Source of the DNA: a virus
IMG/VR virus record: IMGVR_UViG_3300010403_000027
Coordinates: 1-48,700 of that record
Reading direction: 5' to 3' (one strand)
DNA length: 48,700 bases
The stretch's first letter is position 1; each line of letters opens with the position of its first letter. Shown here one piece after another: positions 16,790 through 24,956 of this stretch. The notes under the pieces are model-generated. The model had not been told where the DNA came from and did not search any database. It was given only the letters and a program-made list of their open reading frames with translations. The position numbers were made by a program, and so were the translations under genes.

Positions 16790-17158
16790 TTAGACGACCT
16801 GGACCACTTTCCGCTTCAGCCCCTGCACGACGGTCTGCACGGCTTCGCGCACAATCGAGGAGATCTCCCGCTCCGTGTCGGCATCGAAGGCCGCGAGCAC
16901 CGTGGCGAGGCTCGCCTCGAGCGCCTGCTTCACTTTGGCTTCCGTTGTCCAGAGGCCCACGCCCTGCGCGAGCACGAGCGCGACGACCGTATCGCGGAAG
17001 CGCTGCCGCGAGAGGGCATCCCCGATCAAGGTCGCGACGCCGCGGGCCGTAATCGCTTCGGCGAAGCGCTCGACGAGCGCGACTTCGAGCGCGCCCCCCG
17101 CCGGCAGCACGACGACGACGCCGGACTCATCGACGACCTGCAGGCGGTAGCGGCTCAT
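16790..17158 (-). CDS. Hypothetical helical protein of the head-fibre region
   Basis: The 122-residue product starts MSRYRLQVVDESGVVVVLPA. After a short beta part it is helical and Ala/Val-rich (GALEVALVERFAEAITARGV, then KQALEASLATVLAAFDADTE). It has no membrane segment or enzyme motif. The start overlaps the upstream stop by four bases (ATGA). It could be a chaperone or structural partner of the fibres. I do not recognise it. Confidence 0.6.
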   Translation of the reverse strand: MSRYRLQVVDESGVVVVLPAGGALEVALVERFAEAITARGVATLIGDALSRQRFRDTVVALVLAQGVGLWTTEAKVKQALEASLATVLAAFDADTEREISSIVREAVQTVVQGLKRKVVQVV

Positions 17159-17670
17159 CGCTCGGCCTCGGGAATCTTTTCCAAGGTGTCCTGAATCTCC
17201 AGTTTCGCCAAGCTCCGCGAGAGGAAGTCCGCGCCTTCGTCCCCGCCCTCCTGTTGCGCGGCCTGCTCGACGATGGCCGTTTTGATTTGCTTCGTGCCGA
17301 AGGTCGTCTGCAGGTTGTAGGCGGTTTTGGCTTTTTGGATGTCCTGAAAGTCGTCGCGGGGCATCTTCATCAGCACTTCTTTGCCGCGCTCCCCGAGCAC
17401 GAGGCGCCCGTCACGGTTTTCGAGGCCGTAGTCGTCGATGCGGCCTTCGATGTCCGCCGGCTGCGCGAAGATCCAGCCTTTCTGCTGCGCGTACGAGATG
17501 CGGTTCGTCGCCGCGTCGGCGTTGAAGATCCGCAACTGCCAGCGGCGCGGCTCTTTCAAGGGAATCTCCATCGCGTTGCCCGCGTTGGGATTCTTCAGGC
17601 GCCGGGCGACGATTTCGGATCGCTCGCGCACGACGACGGGTTTAATGACGGGTGCTTTGTCTTTCGCCAT
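17155..17670 (-). CDS. Hypothetical head-region protein
   Basis: The 171-residue product starts MAKDKAPVIKPVVVRERSEI. A strong ribosome site (AAAGGAG) lies just before the ATG at 17670, which decides the start over the longer frame. The sequence has FNADAATNRISYAQQKGWIF and RDGRLVLGERGKEVLMKMP, giving a mixed alpha/beta fold with a helical, charged C-terminus. It lies between the scaffold gene and the fibre genes, so a head-assembly or virion role is plausible but unproven. Confidence 0.6.
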   Translation of the reverse strand: MAKDKAPVIKPVVVRERSEIVARRLKNPNAGNAMEIPLKEPRRWQLRIFNADAATNRISYAQQKGWIFAQPADIEGRIDDYGLENRDGRLVLGERGKEVLMKMPRDDFQDIQKAKTAYNLQTTFGTKQIKTAIVEQAAQQEGGDEGADFLSRSLAKLEIQDTLEKIPEAER

Positions 17671-17678
17671 AGACTCCT

Positions 17679-17930
17679 TTACCGACTGAACGCGCGAAAC
17701 GCCTGCAGATACGCGAAATACTTCCGGCCGAAATCGCCGAGCGGTTGCATGAACGACGAACAGCGCGCCCCCGAGCCGTACCACCACTTGTAGCGCAGGC
17801 GTTCCTTCAGACAGAGCAGATGGATTTTCAACGCTTCGGCGCGATAGTCCTCGGCGACGATCTGCTCGACGGCCCCCGCGAAGGGCTTGTGTCGTCGGAC
17901 CTGCTGCTGGACGATCTGAATCTCGTTCAT
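17679..17930 (-). CDS. Small basic hypothetical protein
   Basis: The 83-residue product starts MNEIQIVQQQVRRHKPFAGA and is helical, basic and aromatic (RLRYKWWYGSGARCSSFMQP). The start overlaps the scaffold stop as ATGA. No family is recognised. Its place next to the scaffold gene suggests a role in head assembly. Confidence 0.55.
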   Translation of the reverse strand: MNEIQIVQQQVRRHKPFAGAVEQIVAEDYRAEALKIHLLCLKERLRYKWWYGSGARCSSFMQPLGDFGRKYFAYLQAFRAFSR

Positions 17931-18814
17931 TCCAAGCTGTTCGGTTGACCCTTCACATACGTCTTCGCCCGCGCTTCAAAGTCCTTGTGCGACATGTTCG
18001 CCTCGTCGGCGAGTTTCCGCTCCAGGACGCTCATCGTGTACGGCGTGCTACTCCGCGCCCCGGCCGCTTCCGCGAGCACCGGCTCCCGCTCGATCGCGGG
18101 CAGGACCGGGGACCGGACTCTGTGCCCCGCCAGCGCCAATTCGCCCAGGGCCGTCTTCACGACGACATCGCCCACTTCCGGCACGGCCCGCAGATGATCA
18201 GGGAGCGCGTTCCAGGCGTCCAAGAGCGCCCCATGCGTCGCCGGATCGGCGAAGACAAACGCGCCGGTGCGATCTTTCGTCGCCGCGATCCGCATGAAGT
18301 TATCGTGCGCGGCACGCTGCTCGTCGTTCGCCTGCAAGGGCTTCAACGCTTCCTGCGCGGCTTCCCGCGACACGCGCTGCAGATCGGCGCGGGTTTCGGC
18401 GAGGATGCTCTTCGCGGTCTTGACGTCCAATTTGCTCTCGGCGTCATACAGCTGATGCCGCCGGGCGTAGGTTTCGGCGTCGCTGTCACTCACCTCGGGC
18501 GCGGGCGGCGTGACGGGCGCGGGCGGCGTCAGGCGCTGGACTTCGGCGCGCAGGGTCGCGATCTCGCTCGCCTGTTGCCGCAGCGGTTCATACTCGGCGC
18601 GGATCTTCGCTTCGGTCGCTTCGCGCACGCGCTTGCGTTCGGCGGCGAGCAAAGGGCCGACGTCGATCTTCTGCCCGGTGACTTCGACGACGCCGTTGTC
18701 CTCGGGCACCGCGCCATCGGGCACGACGAGCGGATCGGCGGGCGCGGGTTGTGGCTCCGGCGGCGTGCTCAAATCATCGAGCGACAAGCCATCGGCCATA
18801 CTGAGTTCACTCAT
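17927..18814 (-). CDS. Scaffolding protein
   Basis: The 295-residue product is acidic and Pro-rich at the N-terminus, then highly charged and helical (ERKRVREATEAKIRAEYEPL), with probable coiled coil. It ends with a helical basic tail (SHKDFEARAKTYVKGQPNSL), the usual capsid-binding end of scaffolds. It lies between portal and capsid genes in transcription order, the standard place. Scaffolds guide procapsid assembly and then leave. The call is from composition and location. Confidence 0.75.
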   Translation of the reverse strand: MSELSMADGLSLDDLSTPPEPQPAPADPLVVPDGAVPEDNGVVEVTGQKIDVGPLLAAERKRVREATEAKIRAEYEPLRQQASEIATLRAEVQRLTPPAPVTPPAPEVSDSDAETYARRHQLYDAESKLDVKTAKSILAETRADLQRVSREAAQEALKPLQANDEQRAAHDNFMRIAATKDRTGAFVFADPATHGALLDAWNALPDHLRAVPEVGDVVVKTALGELALAGHRVRSPVLPAIEREPVLAEAAGARSSTPYTMSVLERKLADEANMSHKDFEARAKTYVKGQPNSLE

Positions 18815-19152
18815 ACGGGTACCTCGTCCAAGACGGCCAAGACATCACGGGCGCGCATGATCACGTACGTCAGATTGTCGATCGTCACTTCCTGCCCGCT
18901 CTTCCAGCTGAACGTCACGCGATCGCCGATGCGGAAATCAATGGCCCCGCGTCCGCATTTCGTGCACGGCGTGTCGCTGCCGAGCGCGACAATCACGCCG
19001 GAGGTGTACGACGTCGCCACATCCTGCCCTGCGACGGCGGCGGCCAACGTCGGCGCCAGCACCAAGCCGCTTTCTGTCTCGGTCGGCGCGTGATCCTCGA
19101 CGTCGGGCTGAATCAACACGCGATCGCCGATGACGCGCAACGGCAGCCTCAT
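18811..19152 (-). CDS. Phage GroES-like co-chaperonin
   Basis: The 113-residue product has the GroES (Cpn10) pattern: an N-terminal RVIGDRVLIQPD strand, the mobile-loop segment TESGLVLAP, then SGVIVALGSD. The C-terminal part has DFRIGDRVTFSW and a closing VIMRARDVLAVLDEV. GroES caps GroEL and binds it through the mobile loop. An insert with Cys-x-x-Cys (PCTKCGRG) before the second half is unusual and could bind metal. It lies between portal and scaffold genes, so it probably adapts host GroEL to fold the capsid protein, as T4 gp31 does. Coupled by four-base overlaps on both sides. Confidence 0.8.
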   Translation of the reverse strand: MRLPLRVIGDRVLIQPDVEDHAPTETESGLVLAPTLAAAVAGQDVATSYTSGVIVALGSDTPCTKCGRGAIDFRIGDRVTFSWKSGQEVTIDNLTYVIMRARDVLAVLDEVPV

Positions 19153-19373
19153 CGGGCCGTCCAGTCAGGGCAATCGTTCGCCGCATTCTTCGTCATCGGC
19201 AGTTGTTCCGGCTCCGGCACGGGCCGCAAGTACGTGTTGTGCATCACGCGATTCACGCGGCGTTCCGCGCCACACTGTTCCTGCGGAAGCTCGATGTAGT
19301 GCACGCAGTTGAAACAGAAGACGGGCGGCTTCTCCTTCACCGCCACTTTCCCCTTCACGAGCGCTTTCTTCAT
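19149..19373 (-). CDS. Small Cys-containing (zinc-finger-like) protein
   Basis: The 74-residue product starts MKKALVKGKVAVKEKPPVFC and has Cys-x-x-Cys-x-His (FCFNCVHYIE) and further cysteines, in a possible zinc site. Its ATG at 19373 overlaps the upstream stop (ATGA) and its own stop overlaps the GroES start. No family is recognised. Confidence 0.6.
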   Translation of the reverse strand: MKKALVKGKVAVKEKPPVFCFNCVHYIELPQEQCGAERRVNRVMHNTYLRPVPEPEQLPMTKNAANDCPDWTAR

Positions 19374-19663
19374 AACCCGCCCCGCCGACTCATCACGGCG
19401 ACATCGGGGATCGGCTGCTGTTTCTTCAAGCGGACGACTTCTTCTCCCGGCCAGCGGAGCAAACTCGCAATCACTTTCTGCGCGCTCACAATCTGCCGCG
19501 CCTGACTCGCCGCCGCATTGTTGTCGCCCTGATCCAAGGCTTTCGTCAGTTCCTGCTGAAAGCGCACGCCAGAGACGCCCCATTCGCGCTCGACATACGC
19601 CGTAAAGAGGCGCCAGCCTTCGGAGGTCACGAGGCGATCCAGATCGTCCGCGGCTTCGCTCAT
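19370..19663 (-). CDS. Hypothetical helical protein
   Basis: The 97-residue product starts MSEAADDLDRLVTSEGWRLF. It is helical (EELTKALDQGD-type segments, then SQARQIVSAQKVIASLLRWP). This pattern is common among small phage head-region proteins. The ATG at 19663 overlaps the upstream stop as ATGA, so the longer frame is rejected. The function is unknown. Confidence 0.6.
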   Translation of the reverse strand: MSEAADDLDRLVTSEGWRLFTAYVEREWGVSGVRFQQELTKALDQGDNNAAASQARQIVSAQKVIASLLRWPGEEVVRLKKQQPIPDVAVMSRRGGL

Positions 19664-20295
19664 GCGCGCTCCGCGATGTCGAGCCGAGCTTCTTCGGCCG
19701 TCAACCACGGGTCCACATGGGCGGCGTGAGACACGACGATCCGATATGTGTGCGTTCGTTCCTCGATATCTTCGAGCGCATACCGATACGGCTGTTGCCC
19801 GAGGCCGTTGCTGTAGACATGGCCGATCCGCACCTCCACGCCCTTGCCCGCCGCGTACCCGAGCCACCATTCCACGCAGGGCCGTTCGACTAACGCCTCT
19901 CGCGCCCCCGTCAATGGGATGCCGTACAGTCCGATCATCGTCGCGCCTTCCGCGAGCGCCAGCGCGATCTGATACGCCATCGTGCAGGCGAAGTAATCAC
20001 GGCCGTGCGACAGCGCCGCGTCGAGGGGAAAGCGGATCGCGGTCGGCACCGTAGGCAGATCGAAAAACGTGTAGACGGGAATCGTCAACGCGGCCAAGCG
20101 ATCCCAATGGTCCGGTTCCCGCCGGGACCGCGTCAACGGCGTGTCGCCGTGCAATTCAAACCAGCGGGATGCTCGGGCGATCTGCTTCGGTGTCCAGAGG
20201 AGATAGCCGTCGTTGATTCCCCACACCTCAACGTCCGACGGCGTGGCGAAGGCCTCCGACCAGCCCGCCGCCATCCCCACAATCGCCACCTTCAC
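19660..20295 (-). CDS. Rossmann-like phage protein, paralogue of the 4220-5089 product
   Basis: The 211-residue product begins with a nucleotide-binding-like strand-loop (MKVAIVGMAAGWSEAF), followed by EVWGINDGYLLW and ASRWFELHGD. A later block has MIGLYGIPLTGAREALVERP and GYAAGKGVEVRIG. The same motif order is seen in the 289-residue product at 4220-5089. It sits directly after the portal gene with a four-base overlap. The fold suggests binding of a nucleotide or sugar nucleotide, but no reaction is known to me. Confidence 0.7.
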   Translation of the reverse strand: MKVAIVGMAAGWSEAFATPSDVEVWGINDGYLLWTPKQIARASRWFELHGDTPLTRSRREPDHWDRLAALTIPVYTFFDLPTVPTAIRFPLDAALSHGRDYFACTMAYQIALALAEGATMIGLYGIPLTGAREALVERPCVEWWLGYAAGKGVEVRIGHVYSNGLGQQPYRYALEDIEERTHTYRIVVSHAAHVDPWLTAEEARLDIAERA

Positions 20296-22442
20296 ACGCC
20301 ACCGCCCATCGGGCCGCCCGGCGGCGGGGCTGCGGGTGGAGGACCGGGCGGCGTACTGCCCCCGCCGGGTGGACCCCCGCCCAGCAGCTGTTGCTGTTGC
20401 GCCATTAGTTGTTGCTGCTGCATCGCTTGCTGGACTTGCGCCAAGACTTCACTGCCCAAAAAGGCCTGCTTGTCCTGGACGTTAAAGAGTCTGAGCCCCT
20501 GCTCGATCAGGGCCTTCGCGGCCTGCGGCGTCTGCATCAGCATCCCGATCATTGGGTTGACTTGCGAGAGCGCCGTCATCACGGACAACCAGCCGTTGAA
20601 GTCGCGCGTCTGCCGGTTCTTGTCGGCGGTTTCGACCGAGCCGCGCGGCTTGAAGCGGAACTGCCCGTCGAGCATCTGCGCCGTGAAGGTGAGATTCGGC
20701 GTGGTACTGAGCACATTCGGCGCGCGCGCTTCCACGCCGAGCAACGTCTGCGGCTCCCCCGGCATCATGGTGGGCTGGGGCGGTTGCATCGGCGGCGGCG
20801 GCATGCCCATCGGCGGGGCCCCCGGCATCGGCGGCTGACCCATGGGCGGCTGACCCATCGGGGGCGGCCCCATCTGCTGCTGCCGCATGCCGAGCCGTTC
20901 CACGATCGACGGCGGGGCCTCCATGCCCTCCTCGCCCATCTCGGTGAGCGCACGCTTCCACAAGAGATGCCGCACCTGGGCAATCTCTTCCATCGGCTCC
21001 TGAATGTTCTTCACCGCTTCTTTGATGCGGATGAAGGATTGCTCCATCGTCATGCGCTGCTCGCCCAAGGTCCGATCTTCGGCCGCCGTGACGCCCGTCG
21101 CGATGTCGGTCATGCCGATGATCTTCTCGGCCCCGCGCTCGGCCCGCGTGATGCGCTCTTCGGAGGTGCCCGTCACATCGGGCATCGTCAACGGCTCCAC
21201 TTCGTTCATGCTGCGCACGGGAATCACGCTTTTCGCGCCGATCGGCTCCGCGTCGAAGTCCCAGAGCGCGCCCTGCAAGACCTTCAGCGGCATCTGCAGC
21301 TGCATGCTCCCGCGATCGGCATCCATGTTGCGCCACGCGGTGTGCTCTTCGATCGAGGTGATCAGCTTGTGCCCGACGACGGAATAGCCTTCCGTCGAGT
21401 TCGGGCGCGGATAGGGGCGGATCAAAAAATACCTCGGCCGGCCGATGTCGTCGTACTGCAAGCGCAGCGTGACGCGCTTCAGCACCGAGACGGTGGCCAC
21501 GTACCAGCGCGGGCCCTTGCCGTCGAGATCCTTCAGGAGCAGCAGCTCCCAGAGTTCTTTTTCTTCGCGGCCGTGCTCTTTCTGCGGCGTGGGGATGGGA
21601 TCGCCCGCCAAGGTCGTCGCGCTCGCCTGCTCGTCGTCCTCGCCCAAATCCTTCACCGCCTGCGCGTCGTAGTGCCCGGCGGTCACGCTTTCCTGCAGTT
21701 CGTCGACGCGGCGCGAGAAGCGTTTCGCGTAGCCCCAGATTTCCGACCGGTTGCGCGCATGGGCGGGCAGCGTCAGAAAGTCCCGATAGGGAATCGCGCG
21801 ATGGCGCGGTCCGCGACAGACGACTTCGAAGCTGTCAATCTCGATCTCGCCGGAGGGCGCCTGCTCGTCTTCGGCTTCGACATACTTCCCCTCGGGGGTC
21901 TGCTCGAACTGCGGCTTCAGATCGGCATCGACCAAGGCCGTGCCGTCCGGCGCGAGTGACCACTTCGCGCGGATCGTTTTCCGCACGGGCCGCTTGCGCG
22001 TGTCTTCGTAGACTTCGAGCACGCCGCGCGGTTCGATGAGACTCAAATGCACGGCATCCGCATACGCCGCCTGAAAGCCTTCTTCTTCCTGCTGCCACTG
22101 GTGGAATTCTTCGACGAACGGCGCGCGCGCGGCGGCCGTCCCCCAGCCTTCACACGTCCACACGGGTTCGACGAACACCGTATCGAGCACGCGCGCTCTG
22201 AGCGCATCCACATACTGCGTGGCCAAGAAGCTCGTCAGGTCGGCCGCATCCTGCCACGGGCTGTTCGTCGCCGAGCGCGTGCGCCCTTGCTCGTAGAGGG
22301 TGTGCCAGTAGGCGACTTCCGTGGCTGACGCACTGCGCGCGCCGTCGGCGTCTTCGAGCTGGGTACAGAGTTCGTCCGTCAAGTCGTCGAGGGTGATCCC
22401 TTTGAGCTTCACCTCGAACGGTTTTCGTGCTTGTTTCGGCAT
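20292..22442 (-). CDS. Portal protein (P22-type)
   Basis: The 716-residue product has the portal layout. The N-terminal part contains TNSPWQDAADLTSFLATQYV, and the middle has EGYSVVGHKLITSIEEHTAW. A helical region follows with TGVTAAEDRTLGEQRM. A Pro/Met-rich insert lies around residues 510-560 and a Gln-rich, Pro/Gly-rich C-terminus closes it. The portal is the dodecameric ring through which DNA enters and leaves. It directly follows the terminase block in transcription order. The length matches P22-type portals. The low-complexity insert is unusual. Confidence 0.85.
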   Translation of the reverse strand: MPKQARKPFEVKLKGITLDDLTDELCTQLEDADGARSASATEVAYWHTLYEQGRTRSATNSPWQDAADLTSFLATQYVDALRARVLDTVFVEPVWTCEGWGTAAARAPFVEEFHQWQQEEEGFQAAYADAVHLSLIEPRGVLEVYEDTRKRPVRKTIRAKWSLAPDGTALVDADLKPQFEQTPEGKYVEAEDEQAPSGEIEIDSFEVVCRGPRHRAIPYRDFLTLPAHARNRSEIWGYAKRFSRRVDELQESVTAGHYDAQAVKDLGEDDEQASATTLAGDPIPTPQKEHGREEKELWELLLLKDLDGKGPRWYVATVSVLKRVTLRLQYDDIGRPRYFLIRPYPRPNSTEGYSVVGHKLITSIEEHTAWRNMDADRGSMQLQMPLKVLQGALWDFDAEPIGAKSVIPVRSMNEVEPLTMPDVTGTSEERITRAERGAEKIIGMTDIATGVTAAEDRTLGEQRMTMEQSFIRIKEAVKNIQEPMEEIAQVRHLLWKRALTEMGEEGMEAPPSIVERLGMRQQQMGPPPMGQPPMGQPPMPGAPPMGMPPPPMQPPQPTMMPGEPQTLLGVEARAPNVLSTTPNLTFTAQMLDGQFRFKPRGSVETADKNRQTRDFNGWLSVMTALSQVNPMIGMLMQTPQAAKALIEQGLRLFNVQDKQAFLGSEVLAQVQQAMQQQQLMAQQQQLLGGGPPGGGSTPPGPPPAAPPPGGPMGGGV

Positions 22443-22510
22443 TAGTGCCGCCGCTCCGCGAGGACGCGCACGAGCAACAGCACGGCGATGGCCATCGAGA
22501 GGTATTTCAT
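22442..22510 (-). CDS. Possible tiny membrane peptide
   Basis: A 22-residue frame (MKYLSMAIAVLLLVRVLAER and two more residues) starts with TGATG coupling to the stop of the upstream gene and overlaps the portal start. It has one hydrophobic segment and a basic end. The coupling supports translation, but the small size makes it uncertain. Confidence 0.35.
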   Translation of the reverse strand: MKYLSMAIAVLLLVRVLAERRH

Positions 22511-22713
22511 CAGTACATCACCGTCGTCGAATTCGGCTGGCGCGGGACTTCCACCAAGGTATAGCCCTGCGTCGAGCCACTGAGGAGCGCACTCGCGACA
22601 ATCACGGCATGGCGACTCGCACTGCGCCGCGCCGACATCTCGAGATGCCCGGCAATGCGCCCGATCAGAATGCCCAAGCTCACGAGCGACACGCACGCGC
22701 CGAGCGTCAGCAT
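22510..22713 (-). CDS. Small membrane protein
   Basis: The 67-residue product has a hydrophobic N-terminal segment (LTLGACVSLVSLGILIGRIA) and a second weakly hydrophobic stretch (HAVIVASALLSGS). It starts seven bases inside the end of the upstream gene. It is probably a small inner-membrane protein, but its role in the packaging region is unknown. Confidence 0.5.
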   Translation of the reverse strand: MLTLGACVSLVSLGILIGRIAGHLEMSARRSASRHAVIVASALLSGSTQGYTLVEVPRQPNSTTVMY

Positions 22714-22895
22714 TTTTTCTTGCTGCCAGATTTGCGCTTCGTCTTGCTCAACTCGGGAAACGTGCTGCTCGTCTGCACCATCGCAAAGCCTATCTGCCGC
22801 CGCAGCGGCTGCCCATCGGCCCGGTACAACACCGGGCGGTAGCGGTGATCGACCGTCGGATCGGCCGGGTAGCGCACGCCGTCATCGTCACTCAT
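22707..22895 (-). CDS. Small basic hypothetical protein
   Basis: The 62-residue product starts MSDDDGVRYPADPTVDHRYR and ends in a very basic tail (SKTKRKSGSKKKC). Its ATG overlaps the terminase stop as TGATG. The basic tail could bind nucleic acid. No family is recognised. Confidence 0.5.
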   Translation of the reverse strand: MSDDDGVRYPADPTVDHRYRPVLYRADGQPLRRQIGFAMVQTSSTFPELSKTKRKSGSKKKC

Positions 22896-24421
22896 CAGTA
22901 GCCGCCTCGGCCGACGCCACTCGGGCGCGGCCGGTTGAGCTTCATGTGCGCGTCGTAATAGTCCGGCGTATCGAGCGCCCGATCGATCCGCCGCTGCGCC
23001 GTCGCCTTCACCCGTGTGGCCCGCTTCGCCGCCTGCTCCCAGGTCGGCTGCACGCCGCCGAAGTTGTGCTCGAGATACTCGAGACAGTTCATCCCGTGCT
23101 CGTACCAGCCGTCTTTCTTCGGCTTCCGGATCTGCTTCGAGCCGACACTGACCATGTGCACGTCCCACACGTAGCCCACCTCGAGGGCGTCGGTGACGAA
23201 GGTCATCGGCACGATCCCCTCCGGCGAGATGCGCAGCCAGTGCGTCGTATTCACGGCGAAGGCCTCGCCCATCGGCGACCGGCGCCGCATGTGCCCCGCG
23301 AGGCGCTCGATCATGGCGTTTCTGACGGCCGGGCCGTTGCTGTCGTCATGCCAGACCGGGGTGAAGCCGTGATCGGTGAGCACGCTCACGCCGTTCTGCT
23401 TCACGCCCTGCGAATTGTTGTGGCTGCCCGCCGGGTCACAGCAGGTCTGGATGTCGGCATCGGGGAACCACGCCGCCCGGTGCTGCTGGATAATCGGCGC
23501 GAAGTCTTCCAAGAAGAGATTCTGCCCGAGCAGGCCGCCGAGCACATGCAGTTCCGCATAGGGCGTGTACTGCGCCCAGACCACACAGGGATGATGCTTC
23601 CCGAAGTCGATCGCCTCGAGCACGGGCAGCGCCGGATTCCATGTTAATTCCTTGGCATGGCGGCTGCGCTGAAAGGCCGCCGTCTCGGGTTTACTCGGCT
23701 CGAGCGGCCCATAGACCGGATCGCCGATGACGTTCAACCCGCGCAAACCCAGCACCGCCGGGCGGTGTTTCGCATGGCCGGGCGGATAGGTCTCTTCGAG
23801 GTTGCGGATCGTCGCGGCGCTGAGGTTGTGCGCGTTGTCGTAGACGCTCAGGCCGATGTACTTGTGGTGTGTCAGATGGTTGTCTTCGGGAAACTCACGC
23901 GCGATCCAGTGGCCTTCCTCGACCGAGTTCGGGGAGATGACAATCTGATGCGGGAAGCCGCTTTGCGACAAGCGCGCCTTGAGTTCCTGATAGATATCGC
24001 GCGGGATTTCCTCCGCCTGATCGATGTACGCCCGGCTGAGCGTCAGCCCGCGAAACTTCGCATAGCGGGACATCTGCTCCGAGGCTTTCAAGCCGCGCAG
24101 GTAGGCCCGGCTGCCGTGCGCAAACTCGTAGCAGCTCTCCGAGCCGTTCCAGATCGCCTGCGCGCCCGCCTCCTGCAGGACGCGGTTCCACACCGGGCGC
24201 AAGAGACTGAACGTCGCGTCATCGGTCCACCGGCTGAGGATCGTATGAATGCCGGGGTAGTCCGCGCAGGCGTTGTATTCCTTCCACAGGCAGATCGTCG
24301 TCTTCGACGCGCGAAACGCGCCTTCGACATCGAGCGCTTCCGTATCGTCGAGCAGGGCCTCGCTCTGCTTGCCGACCCAGACCATGCGGCATTCGCGCGT
24401 TTCAACTGGAGCGATGTTCAT
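22895..24421 (-). CDS. terL: Terminase large subunit
   Basis: The 508-residue product is the packaging motor. A Walker A-like loop is at residues 34-42 (GAFRASKTT, the usual Gly before Lys replaced by Ser). Walker B with a catalytic acid is at 131-138 (AYIDQAEE). The C-terminal nuclease has Asp272 (AIDFGKHHP) and Asp329 (CDPAGSHNN). The ATPase translocates DNA into the procapsid and the nuclease cuts concatemers. The start overlaps the TerS-like gene by 20 bases. Length is normal. Headful or cos packaging cannot be decided from the sequence. Confidence 0.88.
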   Translation of the reverse strand: MNIAPVETRECRMVWVGKQSEALLDDTEALDVEGAFRASKTTICLWKEYNACADYPGIHTILSRWTDDATFSLLRPVWNRVLQEAGAQAIWNGSESCYEFAHGSRAYLRGLKASEQMSRYAKFRGLTLSRAYIDQAEEIPRDIYQELKARLSQSGFPHQIVISPNSVEEGHWIAREFPEDNHLTHHKYIGLSVYDNAHNLSAATIRNLEETYPPGHAKHRPAVLGLRGLNVIGDPVYGPLEPSKPETAAFQRSRHAKELTWNPALPVLEAIDFGKHHPCVVWAQYTPYAELHVLGGLLGQNLFLEDFAPIIQQHRAAWFPDADIQTCCDPAGSHNNSQGVKQNGVSVLTDHGFTPVWHDDSNGPAVRNAMIERLAGHMRRRSPMGEAFAVNTTHWLRISPEGIVPMTFVTDALEVGYVWDVHMVSVGSKQIRKPKKDGWYEHGMNCLEYLEHNFGGVQPTWEQAAKRATRVKATAQRRIDRALDTPDYYDAHMKLNRPRPSGVGRGGY

Positions 24422-24686
24422 GGATGACTTGGGTCTGGACCGTCACGGCCTGATCGGGCAGGCCCGCGTTCTGTTCGATCACGAGCCGCAGGTACGGGAA
24501 ACTCGCCGGGGCCTTCGCGTTCAAGCCCGCTTTCAAGACGCGGCTGATCAAGCGCGTATCCGCGCCAATCGTCTCGAGCAGGCGCTCGACGGCCGCCCGC
24601 GCGTTGCGGGGGACGCGATCCTTCGCCCCTTTGGGTTTGCCCGCCGGGTTGCCGCTCTGCCCCGGCCTGAAAGTTCCTGAATTCAC
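24402..24686 (-). CDS. Terminase small-subunit-like protein (DUF5681-like N-terminus)
   Basis: The 94-residue product has the N-terminal motif FRPGQSGNPAGKPKGAKDR, typical of the DUF5681 group found next to phage terminases. A helical region follows (ARAAVERLLETIGADTRLIS). The GTG at 24686 overlaps the upstream stop as GTGA, so I chose it. The gene overlaps the TerL start. A DNA-recognition role as small terminase is inferred from place and size. Confidence 0.7.
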   Translation of the reverse strand: MNSGTFRPGQSGNPAGKPKGAKDRVPRNARAAVERLLETIGADTRLISRVLKAGLNAKAPASFPYLRLVIEQNAGLPDQAVTVQTQVIHEHRSS

Positions 24687-24886
24687 TCGTCGCCTTCCTG
24701 GGCGCTCAGATTGCGCACGACGCGGCCAAACGCAAACGGCTGGCGGTCGAGGTCGAGGTCCACCGCCTGCTGCAAGCGCACCTGCCGGGCTTCGGCTTGT
24801 CTTGCGAGGGCGTGTTGACAACGCAGTTCCGCCTGCACGCGCACGCGGCGTTCATGGAGCGCGAAGAAGTCGTCGAGGCTGTCCAT
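24683..24886 (-). CDS. Small helical hypothetical protein
   Basis: The 67-residue product starts MDSLDDFFALHERRVRVQAE and is Arg/Gln-rich and helical, probably a short coiled coil. Its stop overlaps the TerS-like GTG start. A 70-base gap follows upstream with a perfect 12-base palindrome, GCTACCGGTAGC at 24940-24951. The function is unknown. Confidence 0.55.
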   Translation of the reverse strand: MDSLDDFFALHERRVRVQAELRCQHALARQAEARQVRLQQAVDLDLDRQPFAFGRVVRNLSAQEGDE

Positions 24887-24956
24887 GGAGGGCCGAGGGG
24901 CCGTCTCCAGCGTAGCGGGTGTCGGGGACGCCTCACAACGCTACCGGTAGCCGCGA

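Noticed and set aside
20482-21336. 284-codon frame inside the portal gene
   Set aside because: It is a His/Ala/Arg-rich shifted reading of the portal gene with no recognisable motif, unlike the nested frame in the methyltransferase gene.
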